Positions 21,473-23,791 of a stretch of 23,791 nucleotides of DNA are shown here, one piece after another. The notes beneath the pieces were generated by a model. The model was not told where the DNA came from. It saw only the letters and a program-made list of their open reading frames with translations, and ran no database searches. Each line of letters begins with the position of its first letter. Position 1 is the first letter of the stretch. Source of the DNA: Bog-756 sp050011635. Its GTDB lineage: Bacteria; Actinomycetota; Acidimicrobiia; Acidimicrobiales; RAAP-2. A program made the translations under genes and the position numbers. The stretch spans positions 1 through 23,791 of the forward strand of contig JBEKIU010000042.1 in NCBI GenBank assembly GCA_050011635.1, written 5' to 3'.

Positions 21473-22774
21473 TCAGGACCCCGCGGCTGCGACGGCGCGA
21501 CGAGCCCGGCTGCGGTATCCCTCGAGCTTCTCGTCCGCGGTGCGGACCCGGGTGCTCCGCGACATCGTCGACACGTCGTGGTCCACCGCCCGACCTCGAA
21601 GCGCGGCCACGGTCGCCTCCTGCTCGGAGATGTGGGCGAAGGGATCGAACGAGTACCACCGCATGGCATTCTCGTGGGTCATCTTGCGCACATGGACGTC
21701 GGGCACTGCGTTCCTCGTGAACTCCGTTTCCAACTCCTCGGGTGCGCCGGGCCACATCGAATCACTGTGGGGGTAGTCGGCCTCCCAGGCGATGTTGTCG
21801 ATGCCGATCCGTTCGCGAAGCTCGATACCCACCGGGTCGCTGATGAAGCAGGTCAGGAAGTGCTCGCGGAAGACCTCGCTCGGAAGCCGGCCCCCGAAGT
21901 CCTGCAGGGTCCACGCGTGGTGCATCTCGAACGTCCGGTCCACCCGCTCGAGGAAGTACGGAACCCATCCAGTGCCACCCTCCGACAGCGCCACCCGCAG
22001 GTCGGGGAAGTGCTTGAGGACCCGCGACCACAAGAGATCGGCCGCGGCCGACTGGATGTTCATCGGCTGCAGCGTGATCATCACATCGGGCGGGGAGTCG
22101 ACAGCGGGGATGGAGAGACGTCCCGACGATCCCAGGTGGATGGAGAGCACGGTCCCCGTGTCACAACAGGCCTGCCAGACGGGATCCCAGTACTCGTCGT
22201 GGAAGCTCGGGTAGCCGAGGGCGGCGGGATTCTCGGTGAAACTGAGTGAGTGGCAACCCTTGGCCGCCACCCGGCGGATCTCCCCCGCGGTGAGCTCGGC
22301 GTCCCAGATGACGGGCACGGCCATGGGAATGAAGCGTCCGGGGTAGGCACCGCACCACTCGTCGATGTGCCAGTCGTTGTAGGCACGCACGAGGGCCAGC
22401 GAGAGCTCGGGATCATCGCTGGCGAAGACCCGGGCCGTGAAGGTCGGGAACGACGGGAAATTCATCGAGGCCAGGACTCCCCCTGCATCCATGTCCTTCA
22501 CCCGCTCGTGGACGTCGTAGCAGCCGGGCCGCACCTCGTCGAGGCTCTGCGGCTCGAGCCCGTACTCCTCTTTGGGGCGGCCGGCCACCGCGTTGAGGGC
22601 GGCGGTCTCCATGACCACCTTCCCGAAGGTCCAGACATCGGAGCCCTCGGCGTTGCGCACGAGTTTGGGCGCCCGATCGTGATATTTGGGGTCGAGGTGG
22701 CCCACGAAGAGATCGGGCGGCTCGATGATGTGGTCATCGACGCTGATCAGGATGAGCTCATCAGCCTTGGTCAT
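21473..22774 (-). CDS. Amidohydrolase family 2 (Amidohydro_2) hydrolase (433 aa)
   Basis: Second Amidohydro_2 protein in the window. Seen: LISVDDHIIEPPDLF with the metal-site His15, an inserted region DVWTFGKVVMETAALNAVAG, and RAYNDWHIDEWC. VLSIHLGSSG carries the barrel His, ALSEGGTGWVPYFLERVD follows, and WEADYPHSDSMWP carries the catalytic Asp. The last 50 residues form an Arg/Glu-rich tail beyond the barrel. It is longer than, and not closely duplicated from, the paralogue at 2800-3906, although both share the DDH start and the DFPHTDS/DYPHSDS block. The ATG at 22774 has GGGAGGGG 6 nt upstream. It is a single-gene unit and may hydrolyse or decarboxylate a ring or CoA-linked intermediate; the reaction is unknown. 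Confidence 0.88.
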   Translation of the reverse strand: MTKADELILISVDDHIIEPPDLFVGHLDPKYHDRAPKLVRNAEGSDVWTFGKVVMETAALNAVAGRPKEEYGLEPQSLDEVRPGCYDVHERVKDMDAGGVLASMNFPSFPTFTARVFASDDPELSLALVRAYNDWHIDEWCGAYPGRFIPMAVPVIWDAELTAGEIRRVAAKGCHSLSFTENPAALGYPSFHDEYWDPVWQACCDTGTVLSIHLGSSGRLSIPAVDSPPDVMITLQPMNIQSAAADLLWSRVLKHFPDLRVALSEGGTGWVPYFLERVDRTFEMHHAWTLQDFGGRLPSEVFREHFLTCFISDPVGIELRERIGIDNIAWEADYPHSDSMWPGAPEELETEFTRNAVPDVHVRKMTHENAMRWYSFDPFAHISEQEATVAALRGRAVDHDVSTMSRSTRVRTADEKLEGYRSRARRAVAAAGS

Positions 22775-23008
22775 GGGAATCCCCTCCCGAGAACCTTCTT
22801 CTCTTGTTGACGTAACGATCCTATACGAGTGCCAGGCTCCGCGGGCAGGCCCGGCGCACAACGGGTGGTGCCCCGGTCGGACCGAGGGGACGCCTCAGGC
22901 CACCGGCGCCCCGACCCTAGCCTGCGCTTTCGGACCCATCGGGCGCCCTGCCCGTTACGAAGTGGCATATTCATCGGACCAGAACGTCATGCACCCACGT
23001 TGATACTT

Positions 23009-23021
23009 CGGATATAGTCCG
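23009..23021 (+). promoter_or_regulatory. Possible -10 element inside a small inverted repeat upstream of livH
   Basis: TATAGT at 23013-23018 differs from the -10 consensus by one base and lies within CGGA-TATAG-TCCG (23009-23021), a repeat with 4-bp arms. A hexamer TGCACC 17 nt upstream is a poor -35. The overlap of a -10 with a dyad suggests a repressor site, but the arms are short. Confidence 0.3.
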
Positions 23022-23069
23022 GCCAGAAGGCGGCGGTCGTGGTGGCTGTCTCGGGCTGAAGGGGATCGT

Positions 23070-23198
23070 GTGAGAAATTCGATTGAGGCCTTGACGCCGC
23101 GGAGCGTGAGTGCGCTCGACCCGCGGTGCCTGTCGCTCGAAGCCAGGGTGGTTCGTTCGGCGTACCCGCGGCGCCCTGCCGGTCGTCGGGCGTCCTGA
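23070..23198 (+). CDS. Possible 42-aa small ORF upstream of livH
   Basis: A GTG at 23070 follows AAGGGG by 5 nt, and the frame runs 42 codons to TGA at 23196-23198, ending 23 bp before the transporter start. The product starts VRNSIEALTPRSVSALD and ends in an Arg-rich stretch. I recognise no domain. It could be a leader peptide or simply a chance frame in GC-rich DNA. Confidence 0.2.
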   Translation: MRNSIEALTPRSVSALDPRCLSLEARVVRSAYPRRPAGRRAS

Positions 23199-23221
23199 CT
23201 GAGCATTGAAAGGTACGGGGG

Positions 23222-23791
23222 ATGCTGCAGTACATACTGGCCGGACTGGCTCTCGGCTCCATCTACGCCATCGCCTCAGCCGGACTGGTCGTCACCTTCA
23301 TCTCGACCGGTGTCCTGAATTTCGCCTTCGGGTCGATGGCCTTCGTCATCGCCCGCTTCTACTACTGGCTGAACACGCAGCACAACTGGACCACGTGGGA
23401 TGCGGCCCTCCTGTCGCTGCTGGTCATGGCCCCGCTCTTCGGGGTCCTCCTCTACGCGGTGCTGTTCCGGTTCGTGCGCAACCGGTCCACGTTGGTGAAG
23501 ATCGTGGTCACCATCGGGCTGTCGGTGGCGCTGCCGCCCATCGCCGACCTCATCTTCGGCGCCCAGTCGATCACCACCGCCCCCGGCATCGCCCTCTCAT
23601 CCGACCAGCCCTACCGCTTCCTCGGTACCCCGGTCACCACCGACCAGGTGATCACCTACGGCTTCGTGCTCTTCGTCGTCCTGGCCGGGACGCTCATCCT
23701 CAGGTTCACCCGGGTCGGGCTCTACGTTCGGGCCAGCGTCGATTCGGAGGCCATGACCTCGCTGTCGGGCACGAACCCCGGGCGGGTCGCC
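23222..23791 (+). CDS. livH: Branched-chain amino-acid-type ABC transporter permease, LivH family (3'-truncated)
   Basis: Inner-membrane permease of a Liv-type ABC importer. The first 190 residues are present: MLQYILAGLALGSIYAIASA, then FISTGVLNFAFGSMAFV, the typical first transmembrane pair. Further hydrophobic segments follow (LLSLLVMAPLFGVLLYAVLF, VVTIGLSVALPPIADLIF, FVLFVVLAGTLIL). The cytoplasmic block GLYVRASVDSEAMTSLSGTNPGRVA is a family hallmark. The ATG is preceded by GAAAGG 8 nt upstream. The window ends inside the gene, so the partner permease LivM, ATPases LivG/F and binding protein should lie downstream. In catabolic islands of this kind, Liv-type systems often import aromatic or acidic substrates rather than amino acids, so the ligand is open. 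Confidence 0.93.
   Translation, partial: MLQYILAGLALGSIYAIASAGLVVTFISTGVLNFAFGSMAFVIARFYYWLNTQHNWTTWDAALLSLLVMAPLFGVLLYAVLFRFVRNRSTLVKIVVTIGLSVALPPIADLIFGAQSITTAPGIALSSDQPYRFLGTPVTTDQVITYGFVLFVVLAGTLILRFTRVGLYVRASVDSEAMTSLSGTNPGRVA

Larger units (their letters stand above)
22775..23221. other. 447-bp divergent region between an amidohydrolase and livH
   Basis: It contains the leader of the minus-strand amidohydrolase, with a possible -10-like TAGGAT on that strand (complement around 22818-22823) but no clear -35. It also contains the promoter region of the transporter gene, plus a 42-codon open frame with a Shine-Dalgarno at 23070-23198. A small inverted repeat CGGTC-G-GACCG lies at 22874-22884. 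No longer frame has convincing coding character. Confidence 0.5.

Noticed and set aside
22955..23262. Two minus-strand frames of 83 and 91 codons upstream of livH
   Set aside because: No ribosome binding site, no recognisable domain, and they overlap both the putative promoter and the 5' end of livH.

Overview
The window is about 23.8 kb of high-GC DNA, densely coded, with most genes using the third-codon G/C preference typical of Actinomycetota. Ribosome binding sites of the AAGGAG/GGAGG type, GTG starts, many P450s, FadE-type acyl-CoA dehydrogenases, DUF35/thiolase and NDMA-type alcohol dehydrogenase genes all fit an actinobacterium (mycobacteria-like or acidimicrobial in flavour). The lineage call is inference, as no marker gene is present. 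I see no tRNA, rRNA, CRISPR array, insertion sequence or prophage. Both ends cut a gene.

Layout. (1) 2-1024: 5'-truncated epoxide hydrolase, plus strand, converging on the next unit. (2) 1047-6549, minus strand: NDMA-type alcohol dehydrogenase, cytochrome P450 (P450-1), Amidohydro_2-type hydrolase, D-aminoacylase-type amidohydrolase (listed in transcription order). (3) 6655-9290, plus strand: P450-2, SDR and a TetR regulator. (4) 9329-10117, minus strand: second SDR, divergent from (5) P450-3 at 10303-11556. A 379-bp gap then leads to two translationally coupled acyl-CoA dehydrogenases (11936-14340). (6) 14390-20680, minus strand: a tight five-gene operon of luciferase-like flavin monooxygenase, CaiB-type CoA transferase, CitE/HpcH-type lyase, DapB/amine-dehydrogenase-like oxidoreductase and a DUF35-thiolase fusion. 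(7) A divergent GntR/FCD regulator at 20782-21450 with a strong nested inverted repeat over its start codon. (8) 21473-22774, minus strand: another Amidohydro_2 protein. (9) From 23222: the start of a LivH-type branched-chain amino-acid ABC permease, cut by the window end.

How they may work together (inference). The set looks like a catabolic island for a hydrophobic, branched or cyclic substrate. P450s and the flavin monooxygenase would oxygenate it, and the alcohol dehydrogenase and SDRs would oxidise the alcohols. CaiB would make the CoA thioester, the FadE pair would desaturate it, and the CitE-like lyase and DUF35-thiolase protein would cleave C-C bonds in retro-aldol or retro-Claisen fashion. 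The epoxide hydrolase and amidohydrolases would open epoxide, ring or acyl intermediates. The substrate cannot be read from the sequence. No ferredoxin, ferredoxin reductase, enoyl-CoA hydratase or acyl-CoA ligase is encoded here, so the pathway must rely on genes elsewhere.

Regulation. Two divergent promoter regions either side of the TetR gene (6550-6654 and 10118-10302) each hold a 15-bp inverted repeat of the form TGTC-N7-GACA, a candidate TetR operator. The GntR gene has its own 20-bp inverted repeat in the divergent region shared with the five-gene operon.
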